The notes beneath the pieces are model-generated. The model saw nothing but the letters and a program-made list of their open reading frames with translations, was not told the DNA's origin and did no database searches. DNA of 64,000 bases from Rhea pennata (lineage: Eukaryota; Chordata; Aves; Rheiformes; Rheidae), in NCBI RefSeq assembly GCF_028389875.1, contig NC_084702.1:70467582-70531581 (forward strand), given 5' to 3'. A program made the position numbers and the translations under genes. Of the stretch, positions 24,201 through 33,000 are shown in pieces (the first letter of the stretch is position 1; every line of letters starts with the position of its first letter).

Positions 24201-27200
24201 CCAAGGTGCCCTCTGCAATACTTGCACGTGCTTTCTCCCAACTCTGGTGCGAACCTGCTGCTCCTGGCTTGACCGTGTTACAGCCAGGGAGCAGGTTCCC
24301 TGGGAAAATGTGGTGCAATGCTGGGCTTGGGGGTTCCCCCGGGTCAGGTCTGCTCGTGCTGTGGTGCTGTTTCTGTCTGAGGTTTTGGGCTCCAGATAGC
24401 ATTGCCCCGTGGTGGGACGGTGCTCTTTGGGTAGCCCAGCCTCCCTGCCAGGTAGCACGCTCTGCCCCAGTCCGAGGGGTTGCACTGCTCTGACTGTGGT
24501 GGTCCTTCTCCCAGGTGAAGAAGTCTTTGTGCCTGGCTTCAACGTCGCAGGGCTGCTGCCTGCCAACCTGAACCTCTACTTCCGCTACAACGGCTCTCTG
24601 ACCACCCCTCCCTGCTACCAGACAGTGACGTGGACAGTCTTCAACCAGACCGTGCAGCTGTCTCAAGACCAGGTCTGTCAGGGCACTGAGCTCATGCCAG
24701 CTCCTGCCCAGGCTCTCCCCGTAGCGGGCAGCACCCACGCTCCTGAGCCAGGCCCCAGCGGGTCTCACCTCGCTCCCGAGGCATTCCCTGCGGGCAGGGG
24801 CTCTGCTCCCCAAGGCAGGGCACCTTCTGCTCTGCTCAGGCCGCTCTCCTGCAGATCTCCGTGCTGGTGACGGCCCTGAGAGGGGACGACGACAGCCCTT
24901 TGCAGAACAATTTCCGGGAGTTGCAGAAGCTGCATGGGCGACACGTGCTGGCGAGTTTCCAGACCACCCTCACGTCAGTGAAGCAGATGCCTCCAGGTAA
25001 GGAGAACACGAATGAGCTCAGCTTACACCCAACTGTGAGGTGCAGGTTCTCCTATGGAAGTGCACTGTTTGCATGGGTTACCCTGCCTGGCAGAAGACTT
25101 GAAGCAGCCCTGGCCTCGAGGTCCCATCATCCTGCATTTTGCACACTTGTCTTGTCCTGCACGGGGAAGATGAGTTTCTAGGAGTGATTTCATCCTTGGT
25201 CATGCAGAAGCAATAGAAATGTGGGCTGAAGGATGCATGAGGTGGGCTTAAGGGCAAACAGCTAACTCATAGCAACCAGGTGCTTGAGGGCTTTTTCATC
25301 CCCAAATCTAGTAGCTAAACTTAGTTCAGCATTTATCTGCAAAGGCCTTTCTTGTGCTGGTGGTTTACAGCGATGTGTTTGTGGCTCTGTAGAAATTTCT
25401 GTTTGTCCTCAGGTGTGACTGTCGCTTTGCATCACACTCTTGCCCGTTTCTGAACTTTGAGGTCATTCGGGCTTTTCTATCCAACATCCTGTTCCTTTCT
25501 TCTTTTTGGCGTTTCATAGTTAACATCATCGTTCCCACACATTGCGTGAAGGTGACTAATAAAAATAGTTCACAAGATTGGTCCCAGGCCTTCGGGGAAA
25601 ACCTCAAGTAACCACATGCTGGCAGGCCACTTCCCCTCTGCGTTCACCTCCCGGCTCCCTGCGGCCGCCTCTCTACTGGCTGTGCGCTTTTAATCACTGT
25701 GTTCTTCAGCCTCACGAGCAGTTTCCCATGTGGCGCTGCATCAAATGCTCCACTGAAGTCTGGCGAGATAAAATCTCCTGCATTTCCTTTGTCTAGAATA
25801 TCGGTTATCAAAGAAGGATATCGGGTTAGGCTGGCATGCTCTATCTCTGGTAAACCTGCTAGACATTTTATCACATTTTCCATTTACCTCCAGGCCTTTT
25901 ATGACTTTCTTGTAGTAGCTGTTCTAAAGCCTTTAGTTGCTGAAGCTTATATGAAGGGGTGGAGTTGTCCAGCTCAACTTTTTTTCCTTATTTGCTATTT
26001 AAATCAAGCAACCTCAACTCTCACAAATCCATGAAGTCCTTGTTCCTGGAGTTGCAGTTGTGAGTGCCAGGACACTGTCCCGGTTGTCCTGGCTGAGATT
26101 TTGTGGTCCCCTGCCTTGTGTGCATTGGGTTGTTTGAGATTTGTTCCCGCTTCTGCTCTGATAACTGGCTGTCGTGTGCCTTTGCCCCGTGCACTGGACT
26201 TACTGAATGCGGAGACGAAGTGCTTGTTCAGCCTCGGGGTCGTGTCTCGCTTAGCTTTCACCTGGACCCCCTTTGCCCATGCTCGCTGATCTTTCCCGAG
26301 TCGGCAGCAGTTCAGGAGGGCGGCACTGGCCCGCTCCACGCCGGGCTGCGGGCGAACGAGGCGAGTCTGCAGCGGCGGCCGAGCCGCGGGGTCTTGCCGG
26401 ACGCTGCCCGCAGATAGTGCCACTCCGCGCGCGATGCGGGTGATGCGAACGGGCCATTATGCAGCCTTTCAACGGCAGCGATACGGCGCCGGGTAAATAT
26501 TTGCCTGGCACAGCCCCCACCCAGCATTTAGGGCCCTGCCCCGACGCTGGCCGCCGGGCCGTCCCGGCGCGGGACGCGGGGGCGGCAGCGAAGAGGCGAG
26601 CCTGCGTCGCCGTCCCGTCGTCCTCCGCGGGGCGGCCGCCCCTCGGGGGTGCTGCGGGGACGAGGACCAGCCCGGCCCTTCGCCCGGCCGGGGTCTCGCC
26701 GTGGGCCGCTGCGGTGCTGCCCTGCCCGCTCAGCTCTGCGGCCGGCCGCTTTCCGGGCACGGAGCGGCGGGGGGCTGCGCGGTGGAGGAGATGGATTTTT
26801 GGCTGGGCTCGGTGGGTCTCCACATAGGTAGTGGTTCAGCAACTTACTCCTGTTCGCTTCCTCGAGGCTTCTGGCTGTGTTTTGGGGCCGGGCAGGATGC
26901 TGTGAGCCGCTCGGGGTGCGAAGGGGGCAGCTCTTCTCCGCTCAAGGAGGGCAGGGGATTTTGCGGACCGCCCTGCTTTGCCCGCGCTACCTTTAGCCCT
27001 GCAGACTTAATGCGCCCCCAACCAAACACCTTGGGCAACCTCTTGATCGTGCTGTATCTCTTTCAGGTGGTGGCAGCTCCTCAGAGGCAGGTAGGTGAGG
27101 GCCCTGGGGCTGCTGGCCCGAAGGGGAGGGAGGAGGCAGTGTGTCCTTGGAGTGGTGCCTGCCGGGGAAAGGGGAAGTGTGGGAGCTGTTCACTGAGCTG

Positions 27201-27880
27201 GGAGGGGGCAGGCAACCATAGCGTGGGGTGCTGCGCTGTGCTGGGCCTCCCGGAGCACCTGTGCAGTGGGGTCTCACAGTTGTCCTCTCACATCTATATT
27301 TAGGTGCAGAGAAACACAGCAGTTCATTTCAGGCAGGTAAGCACGCTCTGCCACGGAGGCTGGCTTCCCGTCCTGTTTGCCTCCCGCCTTCCCCAGCCTC
27401 GCCCCGTGTCCCGCAGTCCGCAGCTGCGGGGGGACCGGCCCCCGCTGTAACGCACCTGCGCTCGGCTCGCTTGCAGGGGACGTGCTGGCCGTGCTCTTCG
27501 GGGTGCTCTTCGCTGTCACGGCGCTGGCGTTCCTGCTGTACATCCACAAGCACCGCAGCCAGACCGCACGGTGAGCGATGGGATGTGGGGGGCCTGGCTG
27601 TGGACAGGGGCAGCCATGGGCTGGGGGTGAGCGTGGGGCAGTGGTCCTCGCCTGTGTGCTGGAAATGCACGTGCGTGTATGCGAAGGGGGGGATTAAGGG
27701 TTGTCTCTAGGACAGCGAGTGCTAGTCTCGGAGGGAGTTAGGGCTTTTTTGGAGGCCTTCTTCACTGTCTGCTGTAACATGCCTCTCCACTCTTCCTCCT
27801 TCTCCTCCTCCAGGCTGGACTCGCCGACCAAATCCAAGGTCATCTACACGGCAGCCACCACAGAGGAGAACACGGCGTGA
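15137..27880 (+). CDS. CA9: Carbonic anhydrase 9 (whole coding span, 12 exons)
   Basis: Zinc enzyme of the plasma membrane that hydrates CO2 to bicarbonate and a proton outside the cell; a classic hypoxia-induced pH regulator. Twelve exons (15137-15239, 19845-19874, 20296-20466, 22644-22786, 23619-23711, 23998-24064, 24515-24672, 24855-24996, 27067-27090, 27304-27336, 27477-27570, 27814-27880) sum to 1125 bp, giving 374 aa. Order: signal peptide (about 1-22), short linker, alpha-CA domain (about 40-300), stalk, one membrane helix (about 323-345), short tail. Zinc ligands are H126, H128 and H151; proton shuttle H100; gatekeepers E138 and TT of GSLTTPPC; cysteines of DCGG and PPCY can pair. The helix [19 protein letters not shown] matches CA9, not CA12 or CA14. 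The proteoglycan-like domain of mammalian CA9 is missing. Confidence 0.95.
15440..15485. repeat. Alternating TG/CG tract after CA9 exon 1
   Basis: Purine-pyrimidine alternation (GTGTGTGCGCGCGCGTGTGT) about 200 bases after the exon 1 donor. The composition favours Z-DNA. Confidence 0.75.
19845..19874 (+). CDS. CA9: CA9 exon 2 (30 bp)
   Basis: Microexon encoding [11 protein letters not shown] across its borders, the family equivalent of DQSHWRYGG in human CA9. Preceded by a pyrimidine tract (TTTTCCTTTCCAAG) and followed by GTAAAT. Confidence 0.88.
20296..20466 (+). CDS. CA9: CA9 exon 3
   Basis: Encodes [20 protein letters not shown] and onward to LKLKNNGHT. It supplies the N-terminal disulfide cysteine and the proton-shuttle histidine of NNGH. 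Phase 1 at both ends. Confidence 0.95.
20590..20900. repeat. Possible ancient interspersed repeat in CA9 intron 3
   Basis: AT-rich insert within otherwise GC-rich intron DNA. The stretch TTGCTCCAGGAATTTGTTGT ... CAGCCATTAGTTCCT resembles old sauropsid LINE/SINE tails (TTCCTAATATCTAACCTAAA ... CCATTACTTC class), with an internal poly-A run at 20707-20719. Too diverged to name a family. Confidence 0.3.
22644..22786 (+). CDS. CA9: CA9 exon 4 (zinc ligands 1 and 2)
   Basis: Encodes [14 protein letters not shown] and [20 protein letters not shown], with zinc ligands H126 and H128 and the gatekeeper glutamate E138. Its length, 143 bp, is the standard one for this CA exon. Confidence 0.96.
23619..23711 (+). 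CDS. CA9: CA9 exon 5 (zinc ligand 3)
   Basis: Encodes [20 protein letters not shown] and LAVLGAFLQ. The first histidine is the third zinc ligand. 93 bp, phase 0 at both ends. Confidence 0.96.
23998..24064 (+). CDS. CA9: CA9 exon 6
   Basis: Encodes [20 protein letters not shown], equal to the GPEENSAYEQLLSRLEEI segment of human CA9. 67 bp. Confidence 0.94.
24515..24672 (+). CDS. CA9: CA9 exon 7 (substrate pocket)
   Basis: Encodes [20 protein letters not shown] and [20 protein letters not shown]. It carries the gatekeeper threonine, the second disulfide cysteine and two N-glycosylation sequons (NGS, NQT). Confidence 0.96.
24855..24996 (+). CDS. CA9: CA9 exon 8 (end of catalytic domain)
   Basis: Encodes [20 protein letters not shown], then [15 protein letters not shown] and TSVKQMPP. 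It closes the alpha-CA domain, and [12 protein letters not shown] matches the family NFRATQPLNGR end. Confidence 0.94.
25630..25890 (-). mobile_element. LINE reverse-transcriptase relic (CR1-like) in CA9 intron 8
   Basis: The minus strand reads [20 protein letters not shown] followed by [13 protein letters not shown]. This is motif A of a LINE reverse transcriptase, compare CR1 DKGRAVDVIYLDFSKAFDTVPH from memory. Open for about 80 codons but diverged and without the rest of ORF2. It is antisense to CA9. Confidence 0.65.
26290..26790. other. CpG-rich island inside CA9 intron 8
   Basis: A dense CpG block, bounded by AT-richer intron, lies between the catalytic and stalk exons. No conserved exon was recognised in it. 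Confidence 0.5.
27067..27090 (+). CDS. CA9: CA9 exon 9 (24-bp stalk exon)
   Basis: Microexon encoding GGGSSSEAG across its borders, between a CTCTTTCAG acceptor and a GTAGGT donor. Phase 1 on both sides, so skipping it would keep the frame. Called from splice sites and frame, not from homology. Confidence 0.7.
27304..27336 (+). CDS. CA9: CA9 exon 10 (33-bp stalk exon)
   Basis: Microexon encoding [12 protein letters not shown] across its borders, preceded by ATATTTAG and followed by GTAAGC. Also phase 1/1 and skippable without a frameshift. Homology to the short stalk exons of other CA9 genes is weak. Confidence 0.7.
27477..27570 (+). CDS. CA9: CA9 exon 11 (transmembrane helix)
   Basis: Encodes [20 protein letters not shown] followed by [12 protein letters not shown], a single membrane helix with a basic stop-transfer. 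It aligns with GDILALVFGLLFAVTSVAFL of human CA9 and is the best evidence that this is CA9 and not CA12 or CA14. Confidence 0.95.
27814..27880 (+). CDS. CA9: CA9 exon 12 (cytoplasmic tail, stop)
   Basis: Encodes [20 protein letters not shown] and A, then TGA. Serine, threonine and tyrosine in the tail are potential phosphorylation sites, as in the CA9 tail. Confidence 0.92.
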
Positions 27881-28075
27881 GTCCCACGCTACCGCGGCAG
27901 TCCTGGCACTGCCGGCTCAGCCTGCCACCCCGCCACCCATCTCTCCTGCCCTGGCTAGCAGGAGGGCTGTCACTCCAGCGTCCCTCTGCTGCATGGGCTG
28001 CCACACAGAGACTGTTCACCTGGGGCAGCATCTGGCCTCAGTAGTTATTTTTGTTATAAAAAAAGATAAAAATGT

Positions 28076-28081
28076 ATTAAA
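28076..28081 (+). terminator. CA9: CA9 poly(A) signal (ATTAAA)
   Basis: ATTAAA about 195 bases after the CA9 stop codon, in an A-rich stretch. No AATAAA is nearer. It predicts a 3' UTR of about 210-220 bases. Confidence 0.6.
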
Positions 28082-28099
28082 AAAATTAGAAAGCCCTGC

Positions 28100-29090
28100 C
28101 TCTGCTCTTCTAGTGCCAGGCTCTGGGGGAGGAAAGGGATCAAGCAACCTTGGATTCACAGATCTGTTAAAGTTAGGGTTGCTTCATCCCTACAGCGCAG
28201 GGATGCCACGGGTCTTTCCAGACCAGCAGAGAAAGTGTCAGCCTCTGTGCCCCCAGGCAAAGCTCCAGAGCAAGCAGTGCTGGGCTCCTTGCACAGCCTG
28301 GCCCTGCCCTTCATCACTCTGGGACTTCTTCCTCCTTTTATTTGTGTAGTGTTGGAAAAATATAGCCAGGGTTGGTAGGCTCAAAGAAATGCAGAGTTGA
28401 AGGTGGCAGGCTCAGTGCTTCCTCCTTGGCCAGCCCCAGCCCTGCTGCCCCCACCTCGCTCCCCTCTGGGTGTGCTGTAGGCTCTTGTAGAGCTTTTCCT
28501 CAAGGGGCTAGTGCCTCCCTCCTTTCCTACTGCCCTGAAGGCCAAACCTTGGAGCGGTCCAGCTTGCTCCACAGCCAAGAGAAATGTATTGGGCTGAGGC
28601 GAGGGAAGGAACGTGCTGGTCTCCAACTCCAAGCAGGCTCCCTGCCAAAGGCAGCTGCTGCCCCCTGTGAAAGCATGGCTGGGAAAAGGGCTGAGGAGTG
28701 GAAAAGCTCAGGGCCTAGCCCATGTTAGGAGGGACAGAGCAGGAGCAAGGCTTCAAGGCAGTTGTGGGAGCACTATAGAGCAGAACCAGGTCTGCCTTCC
28801 ACAAAAAAACCCAAAGCTCCTCCAGTTCCTTGGCCGTTGGAAGGACAAAACTGTATCACATAGCTAAAGCCACCCTTGGGTCCTCTGCCATGAGCACAGC
28901 TGCCTAGCAGGTAGCACCTGGCACTGGCATGCAGGAGACACTGGCTCTGCAGGCGAGTCCACAGCTGCAACTCTGCTGTGCTAGCTCCCCGTCCAGTCAC
29001 ACCCGGGGGAGCTGCTGCTACCGCGTGCTTGCACCCTGCCCACGGAAGGTACCACTGGCAGCCACACGCAACTCCAGTCACGTATGGTAC
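28100..29090. other. Spacer between convergent CA9 and APH1 3' ends
   Basis: About 1 kb between the two poly(A) signals. Open frames are short and unlike any known family. I see no gene here. Confidence 0.6.
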
Positions 29091-29095
29091 TTTTC

Positions 29096-29101
29096 TTTAT
29101 T
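29096..29101 (-). terminator. APH1 poly(A) signal (AATAAA on minus)
   Basis: TTTATT on plus, that is AATAAA on minus, about 0.92 kb past the APH1 stop codon. It makes 29,075-30,021 the likely 3' UTR. Confidence 0.65.
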
Positions 29102-30021
29102 GGTATAAAAGCCCACTGTGGACAAAACCACATTCTCAGCCCTGAGCCTGATGGCAATTTCTACCTCCCAGTCCTGTAGCACATCCTCAGGGCTGATGCC
29201 CATCTGAAAAAAATCCCCCTCCAACCCTAGGAGAGGGCAATGATCCCACTGGAATGGTCCCCTGACCTCCCCTTCCCACCCCAACCCCAAGCTGTGCTAG
29301 CACCTGAGCCTGAGCCCTCAGCCACTCTGCAGCCAGGTCCACGTTTGCCAGACATTGCAGGAACCATCTGCCCAAACCCTCCTCCTGCCCCAGGTAGCTT
29401 CAGCTCCCTCCTACCCCCTACGCCAGCGGTGCCCTGCACCTTACCACCATCCTCCCCTGCCCTTTTGCTACCCATGCTGGGATGTCAGCTCACTGCAGCT
29501 ACCGCAGTCCAGCACCAGGGCCACATCTCCCAGCGCAGCAAGCCTGGGCAAAGAGGTGGGGAAAGTAGCACCACAGCATTTGGCCCCAGCCCAGGGCATG
29601 ACAGTGTTCTGCAAGGCTGCTTCCTCCACCCCAGGGGAGGAGGAGGAGCGTTTTCCTCCAGCACTGGGGACAGCACATCTTCTGTGGAGGGGGCAGAAGC
29701 AATGGGTTTCTTGGCCTCAGGCAGTCCAAGGTAACATCTTTCCCAGGGCCTTCAGTTGCAGCATGACAGGGCCAGCAAAGCCGAGTCCCCCAAAGAGGGT
29801 TGTTCCGTGGGGGGCTCCCAAAGGGGCAGAGGAGCGAACCAGCCCCGGCGATGACGATCTGCTGGCTGCTGCAGCGGGACCGGAGCGCCTGCCCTGCAGG
29901 GCCTGGCCGGTGTCCGCCATTCCAGGAGAAAATATATTGCAGAGAAGGTGACGGCCACTCTCGCCGACAGAACGGAGGGGAGGGCAAGGGGCAGCTGGGG
30001 ACAGGAACATCCTACAGGGCC

Positions 30022-30059
30022 TCAGGATCCTGGCTGGGGGCTGCCTCCACTCTGTAAAC
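30022..30059 (-). CDS. APH1 exon 7 (C-terminal tail)
   Basis: Encodes CLQSGGSPQPGS and a stop after the CCTGTAG acceptor. Homology to known APH1 tails is poor, so it rests on splice site and frame. A second acceptor 8 bases further (TTTACAG) would give an immediate TAG. Confidence 0.65.
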
Positions 30060-33000
30060 CTACAGGAACAAAGAGAGGGGTCAGTTTTCACCCAATTTCT
30101 TACCCCATCCATTTCTCGTAGGAAAGGCAACAACTCAGCTAAGGCCCCAAACTGCAGAGTTCCCTAACCCATCTGTGGTAGTGAAGAGGATCACATCCTC
30201 GCTCCAGCCTCTGACTAAGACAACCCCAACTCCCAGCACTGGCCCAGTTCCTCCCAGTAGCCCAGAAGGGACCAGCCCAGCCAGCTACCAAGTCCCCGTT
30301 ACAGAGCAGGACTTACAGAGCAGGAAACGACGCACGTTCTGGGCAGATCCCCCTGAGAGCAGGTAAGCCCAGGTGGCGGCGATAGCCATCAGCACATAGG
30401 AGGGCACCAGGCTGCCCACGTACAAGGGGTTGCAAAACGTCTGAGGAAGAGAGGCAGGATAGGGAAGGGGTGAGCAGGCGGGAGGGGGATCTCCCAAGCC
30501 CTGGCCTTTGGACACAGCCATCATCATGTCTTGCTCCTCTCTCTTCCCCTTCGCGCAGCAGTTCTGGTGGGGCGTTGCGATGGGGTGGGCACACATGGCA
30601 GCATCTCAGCTCCACAAGCCGGTGGAGTACCAGGGCAGGGAAAACCAGCTGCAGCCATTTGCCTTTGTCAAGGGCCCATCCCATGTGGGGCTGGATGCAA
30701 GTACCCAAACACCAGCAGCTTTGCTGGTGTCAAAGGCTGTTCCTCCTTGGGCATGGGGACCAACACACACCAAAGCCATCTCTGAATACAGGCCCCTGGC
30801 ACAAGCCTTTGCTCCGATACTCACTGATCCCGAAACAGCAAGGTGCATGACAACGACAGCCGCAATCTCCCACCAGCGCCGGTTCTCACAGCCGTGGAAA
30901 AAGAGGATTCCCCAGAAGGTGTGAAGGAAAATCAGCACCATGGTCATAAAGGCTGCAGGGAGCAGCAGAGAGGGCAGTCACAGGAGAGTCACCCGCCCCA
31001 ACCTGCCAGCTTAGGCTGGGTGGAGAAGAGCCAGGCCAGGAAAGAGGAGTGGTGGCTGAACTAGCAAGCACATGGGCACACCCTGAGTGTGGGATTGGGG
31101 ACAGGAGCAAGGAGGGTAGCAGAGCACAGAGAAAAGGGTTTTGCACAGACTGATGTTGCAGGTGGGAGCTCTAAGGGGCTAAAAGGGGGGTATGGAGAAT
31201 GGTAACAAAGTGCAGGATGAAGGGGAGAGGACTGAGGGCTAAGCCTATCACTCATGGGGCTGCACACCTCCATGACGGGGTGCAGTGGAGGTGGTGGACA
31301 CATGGGAGAAGGGTCAGGCCTGCCACTCACCTGAGGTCAGGAAGTAGAGCTGTGAGTCCCCATAGATCCCCACAGTGCCAGGCCCTAGTGCGTCTGCCAG
31401 GAGATTGATCATGGAGAAGGCACCGCTCATGAGCCCAAAGCCCACACCAGCCACTGCCAGGACAGAGACACTATAAGGCCTTGAGCTCATGGCTCCTGCA
31501 GCCTCCCAGGGCCACCCACGCCCAGACATCCCCCAGTCCCTCTAGACACCAGCCTGCTTCAGCATGAGAAACCTCCCTTTCCTCTTGGCAAGAGGCCCAG
31601 CGCTGCCCTATGGCCCAGGTTCACCCTGTGGGGCCACCTCTGGCTCCACATTTAGGGTGTCCCGCTCTACCTGCCACTCACCATATGCCATTTGCTGGAT
31701 GGAAATCGGGGAGCAGCCATCTTCGCTGAGGGCCACCAGCCCTTCAATAGCCTTCCTGCGGAGGGAAGAGCATGTTGGCGCACAGCACAGAACAGCACGG
31801 CACGGCTGTAGCACCAAGGACTAACTGGGCAGCGAGCCAAGATTTTATCCTGCACCAACCCACCCTCTTCATAATCTTGCAGAAGGAAGGGTGCAGGTCT
31901 CTGTCAGACACCTGACTTCATGCTCAGTGACACTAAGACTGATTGATTGATTGACTGGCAATTTGCCTATCACCAGAACACAGCAATAAACATTTATGAC
32001 TTGGCTGATGAATCTCAGCAAGGAGTGCCGACTGAGGGCATTGGGATCAGCACTCCCGTGTGTTCCCATTACTGAACTGGCAGCAGCTGTGAAAACCACC
32101 ATGGAGAGTATCTGTGGGACCTCCCTAATTGCCTGACAAACCATGCACAAAAAGCCATACATTAGCGAAGCCAAACACAAATATTTTCCACATAGGAAGA
32201 TGAATGAAAACCAACCCTACAGACCAAGTGTAGGGGAAAGCAGAGTGCTGTGGGCAAAATGGGCAGCATCCCTGCACGAGGCTGCAGAGGACAGTACTGA
32301 TACAGAGACAGGAGGTACACACCCACGAAACCGCACCCGGTCTTTGCATTTGTATTTTTAGAAGATGTCAAAAAAATAGGGAGGGTGCAGAGAAGAGCTC
32401 AAAGAGATAGAAAAACTGCTTTGGAGGAGCGACTGGGAGCCTGGCTTGACAAATTTTATCAGCTCTGGTGGGTAAGAAGAAATACCAAAAGCCTCTTCAG
32501 CCTGGAGGAAGAAAGCAGCACTAGCAACACTAGAATTTGCTGGACTTCTGCAGAATAAACACAATGCTATATATACACGTTGCAGAGAGTAATCCATGGA
32601 TCTCTGCTACCCTCTGCCTTCCTGGCGACAGCAATGCCTTGCTGTAGTGAATGGTGTGAACTCACATACCAACCACTGGCTGAACAACTGGCGCTGCTCC
32701 TACAGACACCCCTACCAGAGCCCAGACCTCTCCCAAGCCCCTTGTCCCAAGGCTATCACTCTCTCCCTGCCCTTCTCTTGTTCCCAGCTCTTCCTGTATG
32801 CTTACTCCCTGCACGGCACTATGACTAGGGAATGGTTGTGCGCAGCCAGCCGGCAAGGCAAGGATCGCAGGGATCCCGGCGCCGCCTCCCTCTGTCCAGC
32901 TCCACAGGCTGCCCTGGGCAGTGTCTGCCTGTCCCAAAGCACCGGCGCAGCACACAGCCTGCAACGCGCGCTCAGCCCCGCAGGCAGCAGGGATCCCTGC

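Noticed and set aside
15137-27880. Naming the first gene CA12 or CA14
   Set aside because: The transmembrane exon matches CA9 almost residue for residue and the neighbours TPM2 and TLN1 fit the CA9 locus.
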